Of a stretch of DNA of 64,000 nt, positions 54,020-63,941 are shown piece by piece. Source of the DNA: an uncultured Clostridia bacterium. GTDB taxonomy: Bacteria; Bacillota; Clostridia; TANB77; CAG-508. The stretch's first letter is position 1, and each line of letters begins with the position of its first letter. Made by a program: the position numbers and the translations under genes. The stretch covers positions 1-64,000 of the forward strand of contig CATLHF010000009.1 of assembly GCA_949948835.1 (NCBI GenBank), read 5' to 3'. The notes beneath the pieces are model-generated. The model was not told the DNA's origin. It ran no database searches and saw nothing but the letters and a program-made list of their open reading frames with translations.

Positions 54020-54514
54020 TTATTTTTCTAACCAAAGATTATAGATGTGCATGACTACAGTTGACTCATTACTTGTAATTCTTTTTATAATTTCAATTTG
54101 GCAAATATCCTGTACTTTTTCTACATTTACTTGGTAGACTTCTCTTGCTTTACTTGTCTCTTCTGCTCCTATTATATCCTTTATATCAAATTCTGGTTTC
54201 TTAGATGTAAAACAATCTTCATTTTTATCCATTATCCCAATTGGAACTCCTAATGGACAATCTGAACTTGTTGTTTCAACATCAATTTTCACTTTTTTAT
54301 ATTTTGCTACATCATAAGTAAGAACATATCCACCTCTAACTCTTTTTATTGTTCCAATTTTCAATTCTAAATATCCCTGTTGTAGTTTTGGGGGCAATGT
54401 TGCATTTCTAATAGTTGTTCCATCTTTATATTTTGCAATTACTTGAACAGTATGGGTTGGCTCTGGTTCCAACTCTTTTTTTACTGTATATTCTTTTTTT
54501 AGTTCAAGTATCAA
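54020..54514 (-). CDS. Hypothetical protein (TTG start) downstream of the prepilin/FGE-like gene
   Basis: 164 aa ORF; no family recognised. Confidence 0.45.
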   Translation of the reverse strand: MILELKKEYTVKKELEPEPTHTVQVIAKYKDGTTIRNATLPPKLQQGYLELKIGTIKRVRGGYVLTYDVAKYKKVKIDVETTSSDCPLGVPIGIMDKNEDCFTSKKPEFDIKDIIGAEETSKAREVYQVNVEKVQDICQIEIIKRITSNESTVVMHIYNLWLEK

Positions 54515-54527
54515 AGAACAAAGTCAC

Positions 54528-56082
54528 TTATGGGACTAACACTACACGGAAACTGCTGTTCCTGTTAACAACTCCTGCGTTGTAGGAGAATGCAAACACT
54601 CCTGCAGCCATGCCATTGCTGTAATTACCGACCACGCTTGAAAACTGGGTTGGACGAGTCCACAAAGACAGAGTCGTCGCCATTCCATCCTTTTGTTTCT
54701 TTTGTTGAGTCTCCTATTTTTGCTCCGTCATAGTTTGAATAAGAATCGCTTGAATATGTATATAAATCTACATATTTGCTCTCTCCTGCTATTACTCCAA
54801 ATTTAGCATTTTCTTGTCCATTTAAACATCCAGCCACATATTCCCAACTTCCTCCTGCCATATCATATACTCCATATACAGTTCCTGTTGTACTTGCTTT
54901 CGGTCCATTTGCTGAATTATATGCATTTACACTCGATTCACTTTTATCATCTTCTGAACTTCCAACTGAACCTGTAATATATAAACTACTTGGATTATTC
55001 CATATTCGTCTACTAGTTCCATCTATTGGATCTTTTATATTACTTTGTGGGTTATATACTCCATATTTACTTTGACTTAAGATTGCTACTGCTCCCCATT
55101 CTGTATTTTTCATCATATGACTATCTACAGTTGAACCTGCTAATACTTCACCATTACTTGTCATTCTTCTACATACTGTAAATATATTTTTTGTTTGGAT
55201 ATATCTCCAACTTGGCTCATTTGGTATTACTTGAACCTTTAATGTTAGAGTATCCTCTCCTCCATTTGATGCAGTAGGAGTGCTACTTACTGCTTCAAAT
55301 TTTGCTACCCATATTCCATCTAGTTCTCCGAATCCTCCATTTCCTGCCTTTGTAAAGGCTGGATGTATGGTATAACCTTCATCTGGTTTTGTTTTGCTTA
55401 CTGGAATAAATTTTGCCTCTATCTTTGTTGCAGTAGTTTGAGTAGCTTCTGGTACTATATATTCATATCTTGGTATCCATACCCAATAGGCTTCTAATGT
55501 TTCTGTATCACTTATTTTATTTGTTGTTTTTATATTTGCCCATTTTCCATTTTCATAATTATACCAATTATCTGGCTGTGTTGTTTGTGTATCATTTGGC
55601 ACATATTCTGTTTTTGCTTCATTTAAATCCCATGTCACATATGTTTTTTGTGCTATTTTGCTTACATTTGGTACATTTGCTCCACTTTTATCTGCTATTA
55701 CTGGATCTTTAGGCGTATCTTGTACAGTTGTTCCATTAAATATATCTGATACTTTTATTTCATGATTTCCTTTTGTTGTTGTTAATGTTTTGTCTATTAA
55801 TTTTTCTTCTTTTGATAATACACCATACTTTTCTAATATTCCCTTTAAAGTATCATCTGATATATTCCCCTCATTTTCTGCTTGTTTTCCTAATATTTCA
55901 GTTTGTATTTGTTCTTTTATATCTGCTATCTCTGTTGCAATTTTTGCATCGTTTGCTCTAGTTATTAAACCATTATCTCCCATTAGAGTTGCAATTGTTA
56001 CTCCCGCTAGTATTAAAAGAATTATAATTGTAATCACTAGTGCAACAAGTGTAATTCCTTGTGAATTCTTCATTCTTTTCAT
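54528..56082 (-). CDS. Prepilin-like surface protein with C-terminal FGE-sulfatase/C-type-lectin-like domain, interrupted by +1 shift at in-frame CGG (54630-54628)
   Basis: 'GITLVALVITIIILLILAGVTI'; skipping C54630 extends the C-terminus to '...PVFKRGGNYSNGMAAGVFAFSYNAGVVNRNSSFRVVLVP*' (about 517 aa). Confidence 0.88.
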
Positions 56083-56231
56083 TTGTTTTTCTCCTATATT
56101 TTTTTATGCTAAATTTTATATTTATTCGCGATTATTGTATCTTTACTTTTGTAATATGTCAACATATTGTACGAATTTATTTTGTTATTTGGTTCATACT
56201 ATTATTATAAAATGAAATTGGAGGTTTTATT

Positions 56232-56666
56232 ATGGAAAAAAGTACAAATTTGTATGTATTAAACGAGATTCATAAAGGTGCTAAAATGGGAATGGATTCT
56301 ATTTCTACTGTTTCTAAAAAAGTATCTGAACCAAATTTTAAGGATAACCTAAGTTTTCAATATACACAATATGGGGACATTTTAGATAGTGTAAATGAGA
56401 TTTATAAAAAATATGGTGATATTCCTTATGATAGTACTCCTATGACAAACGCTATGGCATGGACAGGAATTCAAATGAACACTCTAACTGATAAAAGCAA
56501 TTCTCATATTGCAGATATGCTAATTCAAGGAACTACCATGGGTATCATTGAAGGAAGAAAGCTATTAAACCAAAATCCTGATATTGACCAAGAAGTACGT
56601 CAAGTACTAGATACTTTTGTAAAAATGCAAGAAAATAATGTTGAAAAACTAAAGACCTTTTTATAA
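56232..56666 (+). CDS. Hypothetical protein, helical (DUF2383/ferritin-like?)
   Basis: 144 aa ORF, RBS 'ggaggtttt'. Confidence 0.6.
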   Translation: MEKSTNLYVLNEIHKGAKMGMDSISTVSKKVSEPNFKDNLSFQYTQYGDILDSVNEIYKKYGDIPYDSTPMTNAMAWTGIQMNTLTDKSNSHIADMLIQGTTMGIIEGRKLLNQNPDIDQEVRQVLDTFVKMQENNVEKLKTFL

Positions 56667-56743
56667 ATATCATAAAAAGTAGATGTAAATTAAAAACTCA
56701 CATCTACCTTTTTTTATTTATAGAATTTTTTATGTTAAACATA

Positions 56744-57085
56744 CTAATTAGAAGCCCATCTTAATACTTTAATATCTTTATATTTATTTAGAACTTCTCT
56801 ATATTTTTGGTATTCTTCGTCCCAAAGCATACTTGGAACTTTATCAAATGCTTTAAATACTTTTTCTGCCTCCATTAAAAAGATAATTTGTTCCTGAGGA
56901 CTTAAACTTCCACTCTTTTTTGAAAAAACATATAATTCGTCTAATAGTTCGTTGGCTTTAATAAAGGTCCAGAAATCTTTTACATTCATTCCTGCCATTT
57001 TAATTTGCATTATAGCAAATACAATTAAACTAAAAATAATAAAAATTAATATATAAATAATAGTTGCTATCATCATTTTAATCAC
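56744..57085 (-). CDS. Small membrane-anchored hypothetical protein
   Basis: 113 aa, N-terminal TM. Confidence 0.55.
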   Translation of the reverse strand: MIKMMIATIIYILIFIIFSLIVFAIMQIKMAGMNVKDFWTFIKANELLDELYVFSKKSGSLSPQEQIIFLMEAEKVFKAFDKVPSMLWDEEYQKYREVLNKYKDIKVLRWASN

Positions 57086-57410
57086 CTTCTCTTATGTCTT
57101 TTGTTAGTTCTTCTTTTGCCTATCATACTTGTATTATAACATAATATTACAAAAAAAGCAAGTTTTGTAATATTATTGCAATGTTTTTGTAATATTTAAA
57201 ACTTATGCTGGTTTATTTTAGTCGATTTTTGTCGAAAACTTTTTCTTTACTTTTGTCATATTTTGTTATTTAATAGTATTGTTATATCTATATTATTTTT
57301 TCATTTTGCTTTTATTATTCAAATTAATTTGATCTAATGTTTTTCAAAAAAGCAAATACAATATTGACAAATCGTCAAATATCAATTATAATAAAGAAAG
57401 AAGTGATGTT

Positions 57411-58436
57411 ATGGTATTATTTACCTATACAGATTATTTGCGTTGTAAAAAACTTTTACAAAATTATTCTAATACAGTTCAGGAGGATTCAGTTGAATAT
57501 GTTTATCACAAACATGATAAATTATATCGAGATTTATTAAACAACAAAGAGGAATTTTATTTGTTTTTACAAGATTTTTTTGGTTATTTTCTTTCCTATG
57601 ATATTAGCAAATACAATAGAAATTTTATCTTACATGATTATTCAAACAACTATAGCGATATTGTTTATAAGTTAAAGGGAATACCTATCTATTTACTTCT
57701 CGAACATCAATCGTATATTGATTATTCTATTCCTTATCGAATTTATCAATATTATCACTGCATTTTAGAGGATACTGTAAATACCAAAAATTTAAAAGCA
57801 AAAAATCATCAAGTTCCCTTAGTTACTCCTATCATTTTATACACTGGTAGTAAACCTTGGAATTTTGTATTTAATTTTCAGAAACAACAATTTGATTATA
57901 CATATAATCAAAAATTAAATAATAGAAAACTTTCTCTTTCTTATAATTTTATTAACATTCATAATTTTTCAAAAGAAGAATTGCTTAAAATGAATTCTAT
58001 GGTTGCTTATGCCATGGCAATTGATAAATGTGATAATGTTAGCGAATTAATCGATACCATTTATCTTGTATATGATGTATGCTCAAATCAACAAAAAAAA
58101 TATTTATACCGAATGATTGTCTATTTATTAAAACCAATCATTCCAAAAGGAATTTATTTAGATTTATTAAAAAAATTTAATTGTGAGGAGGAAACTTATA
58201 TGGAAGAATTAATTGAAAGAATGAAAAAAGATATGGAATATCGTAGAAAAAAAGCGGAACAAGAAGGTATGGAGCAAGGTATGAAGCAGGGTATGGAGCA
58301 AGGTATGGAGCAAGGTATAAAGGAGGGGATGATAAAAACTGCAAAAAGAATGTTAACACGTAACATGTCCCTAGAAGATATCTCTGATATAACTGGATTA
58401 AGTATGCAAGAAATCAAAAAATTAAAAACAGCATAA
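57411..58436 (+). CDS. Rpn/YhgA-like family recombination-promoting nuclease / putative transposase
   Basis: 'IPIYLLLEHQSYIDYSIPYRIYQYYHCI', C-terminal 'EQGMKQGMEQGMEQG' tract then HTH-like tail. Confidence 0.8.
   Translation: MVLFTYTDYLRCKKLLQNYSNTVQEDSVEYVYHKHDKLYRDLLNNKEEFYLFLQDFFGYFLSYDISKYNRNFILHDYSNNYSDIVYKLKGIPIYLLLEHQSYIDYSIPYRIYQYYHCILEDTVNTKNLKAKNHQVPLVTPIILYTGSKPWNFVFNFQKQQFDYTYNQKLNNRKLSLSYNFINIHNFSKEELLKMNSMVAYAMAIDKCDNVSELIDTIYLVYDVCSNQQKKYLYRMIVYLLKPIIPKGIYLDLLKKFNCEEETYMEELIERMKKDMEYRRKKAEQEGMEQGMKQGMEQGMEQGIKEGMIKTAKRMLTRNMSLEDISDITGLSMQEIKKLKTA
58264..58330 (+). repeat. Short tandem repeat (about 12-bp unit 'ggtatggagcaa') within the Rpn gene
   Basis: Repeated ggtatggagcaaggtatgaagcagggtatggagcaaggtatggagcaaggta. 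Confidence 0.85.
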
Positions 58437-58512
58437 AATTATTATTTTTTCTATTCATTTTGGTTCTTTTATGCTATAATTAGCTCTATACTTTTAGTGG
58501 AGATGATAATTT

Positions 58513-59370
58513 ATGGATCGATACAATAGTACCAGAAGAGCTGGTATTTTTGGAATGCTTGGCAATATTTTTTTATTAATTATAAAAGCAATTGTTGGTC
58601 TTGCAAGCCATAGTCAAGCAATGATTGCTGATGCTGCTAATAGTGCTGGTGATATTTTTGCTTCTTTAATGACCTTTATTGGGAATCGTATTGCTAGTGA
58701 ACCTGGTGATAAAACCCATAATTTTGGACATGGAAAAGCTGAATACATATTTTCCCTTTTTATTAGTATTTCCATGATTTTTGTTGCAGCAAAACTATTA
58801 TATGATTCTACCATTTCTTTAATTTTACAAGAAACTTTTATGTTTTCATGGTTTTTAGTTGCTGTTTGCATTGTTACCATTTTAGTAAAATTATTTTTAT
58901 TTTTATATACCTATCGTTTATCAAAAAAATACAACAATATTTTGTTAGACGCCAATATGAAGGACCACCGTAATGATTGTATTGTAACGACTTTTACCTT
59001 AATTTCCATTTTATTAAGTTTATTAAATATTTATTGGTTTGATGGTATGGTTGGTATTGGTATTTCTATTTGGATTTGTTATACTGGTGTTAAAATTTTT
59101 GTAGAAAGCTATAATGTATTAATGGACATTTCAATTGATTCTACTACTGAAAAAATGATCCTAGATTTGGCTCGTAGTTATAAAGAAATTAAAAGATTAG
59201 ATGATATTTCTTCTACTCCTGTTGGTTATCAGTATATTATTGTTTTAACCATTTACGTTGACGGTAATATGTCTACATTCGATAGTCATCGTTTAGCCGA
59301 TTCTCTAGAAAAAGATATCACAAAATTAGATAAAATCTATAAAACGATCATTCATGTAAATCCAATATAA
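58513..59370 (+). CDS. Cation diffusion facilitator family transporter
   Basis: 'MIADAANSAGDIFASLMTFIG', 'DKTHNFGHGKAEYI'. Confidence 0.92.
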   Translation: MDRYNSTRRAGIFGMLGNIFLLIIKAIVGLASHSQAMIADAANSAGDIFASLMTFIGNRIASEPGDKTHNFGHGKAEYIFSLFISISMIFVAAKLLYDSTISLILQETFMFSWFLVAVCIVTILVKLFLFLYTYRLSKKYNNILLDANMKDHRNDCIVTTFTLISILLSLLNIYWFDGMVGIGISIWICYTGVKIFVESYNVLMDISIDSTTEKMILDLARSYKEIKRLDDISSTPVGYQYIIVLTIYVDGNMSTFDSHRLADSLEKDITKLDKIYKTIIHVNPI

Positions 59371-59402
59371 AAAAGGAACGATAATAGAATCGTTCCTTTT
59401 TT
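59370..59402. terminator. Bidirectional terminator
   Basis: aaaaaaggaacgat-aatag-aatcgttcctttttt. Confidence 0.88.
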
Positions 59403-59404
59403 AC

Positions 59405-60370
59405 TTATTCATTGATATTTTCAGGCTGTGTTGCCATATTAATTCCTCTTGCTACAATAGAGCTCATATTTTCTATTAAATCATCAATTTCTTTTGGAGT
59501 TACAATGAAGTTATAATCTTCTGGTACCAGTACTTGTTTTATCATTTCATATTTATCTTCTTCTTGTAAATTGTTTAAAAACTCATTTGAATTTGCTTCT
59601 TCTTGCAATTTCTGTATAAATAAATCTAAGCTATCTGCTGCAATAGTTGCTGCATCTACCACTGTTGGGATACCAAGTGCAATGACAGGTATTCCTAATG
59701 TAGATTTGCTTAAATCTTTTCTTGTGTTTCCAACTCCTGCTCCTGGTGTAATACCAGTATCAGCAAGCTGAATCGTGCTACTAATCCTTTCAATACTTCT
59801 AGATGCTAATGCATCAATAACAATTAACAATTTAGGATGCACATTATCTACAATTCCTTTTAAAATTTCTAATGTCTCAATTCCTGTTGTTCCTAATACT
59901 CCTGGAGAGATTGCACTAACTGGTCTTGTATCTTGGGATAATACTTGTGGCATATAAGCTAATATGTGTCTTGTTACATCAATATCGTTAACAACCTTTG
60001 GCCCTAAAGCATCTGGTGTTACATATTGATTCCCAAGTCCTACTACCAAAATCTCATCTTTTGGAGTAGCATGTTTTGCAAGTAATTCTCTTAATTCTTT
60101 TGCCAAAACTTCAGCGGATTCTTGTATATCCTCTTCTGTTGCAACTTTTAATTTTTGAATGTCAATTGTAATATAAGTACCAACTGGTTTTCCAATTGCT
60201 TGTGCCCCATTTTCATTTAATACTTTTACTCTTGCTGTTCTAATTCTTGGTCCATTTTCTTCTTCCTCTGTCTCAATTCCATCAATTTCTTGATCCAAAC
60301 GATTTGCTTTCTTATACAAATCTCTTCTTTCTAAAGCTAAGTCTGTTCTAAAATTTATTTTATCAAACAT
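59405..60370 (-). CDS. gpr: GPR germination endopeptidase
   Basis: 'RTDLALERRDLY', 'LVVGLGNQYVTPDALGPKVV', 'TGITPGAGVGNTRK'. Confidence 0.95.
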   Translation of the reverse strand: MFDKINFRTDLALERRDLYKKANRLDQEIDGIETEEEENGPRIRTARVKVLNENGAQAIGKPVGTYITIDIQKLKVATEEDIQESAEVLAKELRELLAKHATPKDEILVVGLGNQYVTPDALGPKVVNDIDVTRHILAYMPQVLSQDTRPVSAISPGVLGTTGIETLEILKGIVDNVHPKLLIVIDALASRSIERISSTIQLADTGITPGAGVGNTRKDLSKSTLGIPVIALGIPTVVDAATIAADSLDLFIQKLQEEANSNEFLNNLQEEDKYEMIKQVLVPEDYNFIVTPKEIDDLIENMSSIVARGINMATQPENINE

Positions 60371-60425
60371 ACAAATCTCTCCTTTTTCTTTTTATTGTTT
60401 GAAAAAGAAGAGATTTTATACATTT

Positions 60426-61451
60426 TTATTTTGAACAATAGTTACAAAGAATAGTTTCTAATCCTATGTTTAAGTCAATTTTTCCAGATTTATAACCTGC
60501 ATCTAAATCGATAAATGCACTTAAAATTTGTTTCAATTCTGTTTCTTCAAAATAATTTGCTTGTGTTTTATATTTTCCAGTTAAAAAAGTTTGATTTGGT
60601 TTTAATGCTAAACTTTCCATAAGATTACGATTTTGTTTTAATGCAAGTTTTGTAAAATATAATTTTTTAAAATGATTATATAATGTAATTAAAATTTTCT
60701 GAATTGGTTCTTTTGCATATAACAGGTTTTGTAATACTATGCTTGCTTGTTTAATATCTTTTTTTCCTAAACTATCCGTTAAATCAAAAATAACACTTTC
60801 TATTTGTTTAATCGTAAGTAAATCGATACTTTCTTTGGTAATCGTTCCTTCCTGCCCCACATATTCAATTTGTTTTCGAATTTCATTGATTAAATCTTGC
60901 ATGTTACAGCCTACACATTCAATAAAGTACTTTAATGTATTATCTTCTATATTTACTTTATATGCTTTACAAATTGCTTTTAATCTTGCTACAATGTTTG
61001 GCAATTTTTGATATTCGAAATTACAAATGGTAGCACCTATTTCTTCTAAACAAGAAAGCATTTTTCCTTTATCCACAGATTCTTCTACAAACATTAAAAG
61101 ATTATCCTGTTTTATTATGTCTTGTTCTTCTTTTAAATAATCACAAATTTTATCTCGTAACTCTTGGAAATTAGTTCCTTTTTTCTTAAGTTCTCGTTTA
61201 AAAAGTCCTGTATTTTTTACAATTACTAATTTTTTAGGATAGCCAAAACTAGGTGTTTGTAAATTAGAAATCAATTGTTCTAAATTGGTATCATCTATTT
61301 CAACATAATTAATTCCTTTTATCTGTTCACCAAATAGATTTCTTATCTTTTTTAGAAACGTATCCATTAAATACGTTTCTTCCCCATAAAAAAGATACAT
61401 TTCATTTAATTTTCCTTCTTTTAACTCTTTTTCTAGCATCTCAACTGTCAT
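60426..61451 (-). CDS. holA: DNA polymerase III subunit delta
   Basis: 341 aa; 'MYLFYGEETYLMDTFLKKI'; adjacent to gpr. Confidence 0.9.
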   Translation of the reverse strand: MTVEMLEKELKEGKLNEMYLFYGEETYLMDTFLKKIRNLFGEQIKGINYVEIDDTNLEQLISNLQTPSFGYPKKLVIVKNTGLFKRELKKKGTNFQELRDKICDYLKEEQDIIKQDNLLMFVEESVDKGKMLSCLEEIGATICNFEYQKLPNIVARLKAICKAYKVNIEDNTLKYFIECVGCNMQDLINEIRKQIEYVGQEGTITKESIDLLTIKQIESVIFDLTDSLGKKDIKQASIVLQNLLYAKEPIQKILITLYNHFKKLYFTKLALKQNRNLMESLALKPNQTFLTGKYKTQANYFEETELKQILSAFIDLDAGYKSGKIDLNIGLETILCNYCSK

Positions 61452-61465
61452 GATTTTTTCATCCT

Positions 61466-63487
61466 CTATTTTTCTAATAATATTCTAAATATTTCTGCAA
61501 CACTCCAACCTTGTGCTAAAGCTCCCTTTGGTAAATATGGTGGTTTTGAATCATGTAATTCAGAAATACTTCCTACCATTCCCTCTTCATAAAAAGCTTT
61601 ACCAAATGTTTTGCCAAGATTTTCTTTAAAAGCATCATATTCTTGTTGCCATATTTTCTTCTTTTGTTTGTCTTTACACGCTTTTATCATCGCTTTTTTA
61701 CTGTTGGCATAAAGTCCTAATAACCATGGCCATGTAATTCCTTGGTGATAACTCATATCTCGTTTAAAAGGTTCTCCTTCGTACACTTCTATATAGTTTT
61801 CTTCACCTTTTGCTAATGTTTTTAATCCATATGAATTTAATAATTTTTTTGTGACTGTTTCCATCATTTCTTCTGCTATTTTAGATGTTGGGTCTAATAC
61901 AGGATAAGAAAGTGCTAAGCTAAACAATTGATTTGGTCTTATCTTCCTATCTCCTAACACATCATATAAGCATTTACGTCTTGGTTGATAAAATTTTTCT
62001 TCAAATGCTATCTTGCATCTTCTAGCAAGTTCATTATACTGTTTGGCTTCTTTTGCTCCTTCAAACTGTCTGGTTAATTCTTCCATAATTCTTAATGCAT
62101 TATACCATAAGCTATTCATTTCAACTGCTTTTCCATTTCTAGGAGTTACTGCAAAGTCCCCATATTTTGCATCCATCCATGTGTTTTGGGTTTTAGATGT
62201 TCCACAAACTAATAAGTAGTCATCATCTAAATAAATATTATTGTCATCCACATCAATCCCTGTTTGATATGCTTTTATTACTTCTTTTAAATATGGATAT
62301 ACTTTTTCCTTAATAAAAATATCATCACCAGTATAATTAATATATCTATTCACCTGTTCAAATAATAAAAGGGATGCATCTGCACTATTATATAATGGTC
62401 TATTATCAAAACCAGAATACCCATTTGGAACTAGTCCAAATTTAATATTTTTTGTAAAGGTTAATAATACTTCTTTTGCTATTTCAAAACGTTTGGGTAT
62501 TAGCAATAATCCTTCAAATGAAATAAGAGCATCTCTTCCCCAATCTAAAAACCATGGATATCCTGCAATCAAAGTATGCAAGCTAAAAGATGGACGATAT
62601 ACAATAAAATTATCAGTAGCTATGATATAGTCACGTATTTTTTCTTGTTCTTCTTTTGTCATTGTTTTATCGTCTACAAGCTCAGATTCTAATAGTTGCT
62701 CATTAATTCGAACAATTTCTTTACTAATGACATTTTTGGCATTAATTCCTTCTATATTTTCTTCTAATGAACAAATAATAGATATTTCTTTTTCTTCCAT
62801 CGGTTCTAGTTCAATTTCATATTTACCTATCACCGCATGGTCTTCTTCTGGATAAAACCCTCTTTTTTCCTCTTCTAAATAAAACATATTTCTGAACGTA
62901 TCATCTATATGTTCAGTATAGTTCCCTTCACTTGCATACAAATAAATTGGAACATCACTATTTTCATCAATTACAACTTTTACTTTTCTTCCTTTTATGT
63001 CTTGTTTTAGTACATACGTATGGTTTGTATTCATCTGATGAAAATCTCGATAATTCATAATAGGAGCAAGGGTTAACTTTGCCTTTTTATTACCATTTTT
63101 TATTTTATAAAGAAGAGTAACTGTATTTTTCCCATATTCCATACAAATGAGTTTTTTAATATTCGTATCTTCTACTTGATAAGTAAAGATAGGAATATAT
63201 TCTTTTTCGAAACTTTCTTGGAACTCATATCCTTCTGAAATATAGTCTTTACACATATTGGTATAAAGATTATATTTTTTTCCTTCTAGCTCAATACTTT
63301 CATCAATTTTGGATAGTACAAGGAATCGCCTTGCAGGTGGTGTTAATGGTGCAATTAATAATCCATGATATTTTCTAGTATTACATCCTATAATTGTTGA
63401 AGATGCAAAACCTCCCATTCCATTTGTAATAATCCATTCTTTTTGTAATCCTTGTTCTAAATTCATATGTTCTTTTCCAAATTTCAT
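61466..63487 (-). CDS. Amylo-alpha-1,6-glucosidase / glycogen debranching enzyme
   Basis: 'EWIITNGMGGFASSTIIGCNTRKYHGLLIA', 'GYPWFLDWGRDALIS'. Confidence 0.93.
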   Translation of the reverse strand: MKFGKEHMNLEQGLQKEWIITNGMGGFASSTIIGCNTRKYHGLLIAPLTPPARRFLVLSKIDESIELEGKKYNLYTNMCKDYISEGYEFQESFEKEYIPIFTYQVEDTNIKKLICMEYGKNTVTLLYKIKNGNKKAKLTLAPIMNYRDFHQMNTNHTYVLKQDIKGRKVKVVIDENSDVPIYLYASEGNYTEHIDDTFRNMFYLEEEKRGFYPEEDHAVIGKYEIELEPMEEKEISIICSLEENIEGINAKNVISKEIVRINEQLLESELVDDKTMTKEEQEKIRDYIIATDNFIVYRPSFSLHTLIAGYPWFLDWGRDALISFEGLLLIPKRFEIAKEVLLTFTKNIKFGLVPNGYSGFDNRPLYNSADASLLLFEQVNRYINYTGDDIFIKEKVYPYLKEVIKAYQTGIDVDDNNIYLDDDYLLVCGTSKTQNTWMDAKYGDFAVTPRNGKAVEMNSLWYNALRIMEELTRQFEGAKEAKQYNELARRCKIAFEEKFYQPRRKCLYDVLGDRKIRPNQLFSLALSYPVLDPTSKIAEEMMETVTKKLLNSYGLKTLAKGEENYIEVYEGEPFKRDMSYHQGITWPWLLGLYANSKKAMIKACKDKQKKKIWQQEYDAFKENLGKTFGKAFYEEGMVGSISELHDSKPPYLPKGALAQGWSVAEIFRILLEK

Positions 63488-63548
63488 TTGTATTCCTCCG
63501 ATAATTTCTTCTTATCTTTCTTCTTCGAATGTATTTTGTTTCGTCTTT

Positions 63549-63941
63549 TTATCTTTCATATGCTTCTACAGCTTTTTGCTTTTTTCTTACATCTTGCTTT
63601 ACTTCTTTAATTGCTTCTTTTTCACTAACGTTATTTAATTTTGAACGTAGTCTTTCAATATTACCAATATGTTGCCCCATCATATGCTGTTGTGCTTCAT
63701 ATATATTAGTAGTTTTGCTAGCTTTTTCATTTAATTCAATTGTTACATTGTTTTCTTCAATTTGTTGTTTAATTACTACTTCAGGTCCTGAGCTATGCTT
63801 TTTTCCATCTTGTTTGTCTTTTTCTGAATCCTCTAATTTTTTTACCTTGCTAGCTCTCTCTATTCTTTTTATTCTTCTTAATTTGGCTTTTTTATCACTT
63901 TCTTCTCTATATTGTTCTTGCTGGATATATCTTACATCCAT
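63549..63941 (-). CDS. Charged hypothetical protein
   Basis: 130 aa ORF. Confidence 0.5.
   Translation of the reverse strand: MDVRYIQQEQYREESDKKAKLRRIKRIERASKVKKLEDSEKDKQDGKKHSSGPEVVIKQQIEENNVTIELNEKASKTTNIYEAQQHMMGQHIGNIERLRSKLNNVSEKEAIKEVKQDVRKKQKAVEAYER

Noticed and set aside
54020-54514. Treating this ORF as the missing C-terminus of the prepilin gene
   Set aside because: The +1 frame after CGG ends at a TAA at 54530-54528 with a complete domain end; 54020..54514 is separate.
9408-56082. Explaining the seven splits as CGG reassigned to another amino acid
   Set aside because: A triplet reassignment would not restore the frame; every case needs a net +1 shift.
9408-56082. Explaining the seven splits as random sequencing/assembly errors
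   Set aside because: All seven are the same base (C), directly before GGA/GGT, and all place CGG in frame. Random or motif-driven errors should fall in all phases. The homopolymer indels at 24822 and 47853/47902 look different. Not fully excluded without reads.
58264-58330. Possible CRISPR-like array
   Set aside because: Short in-frame repeats without spacers inside a coding gene.
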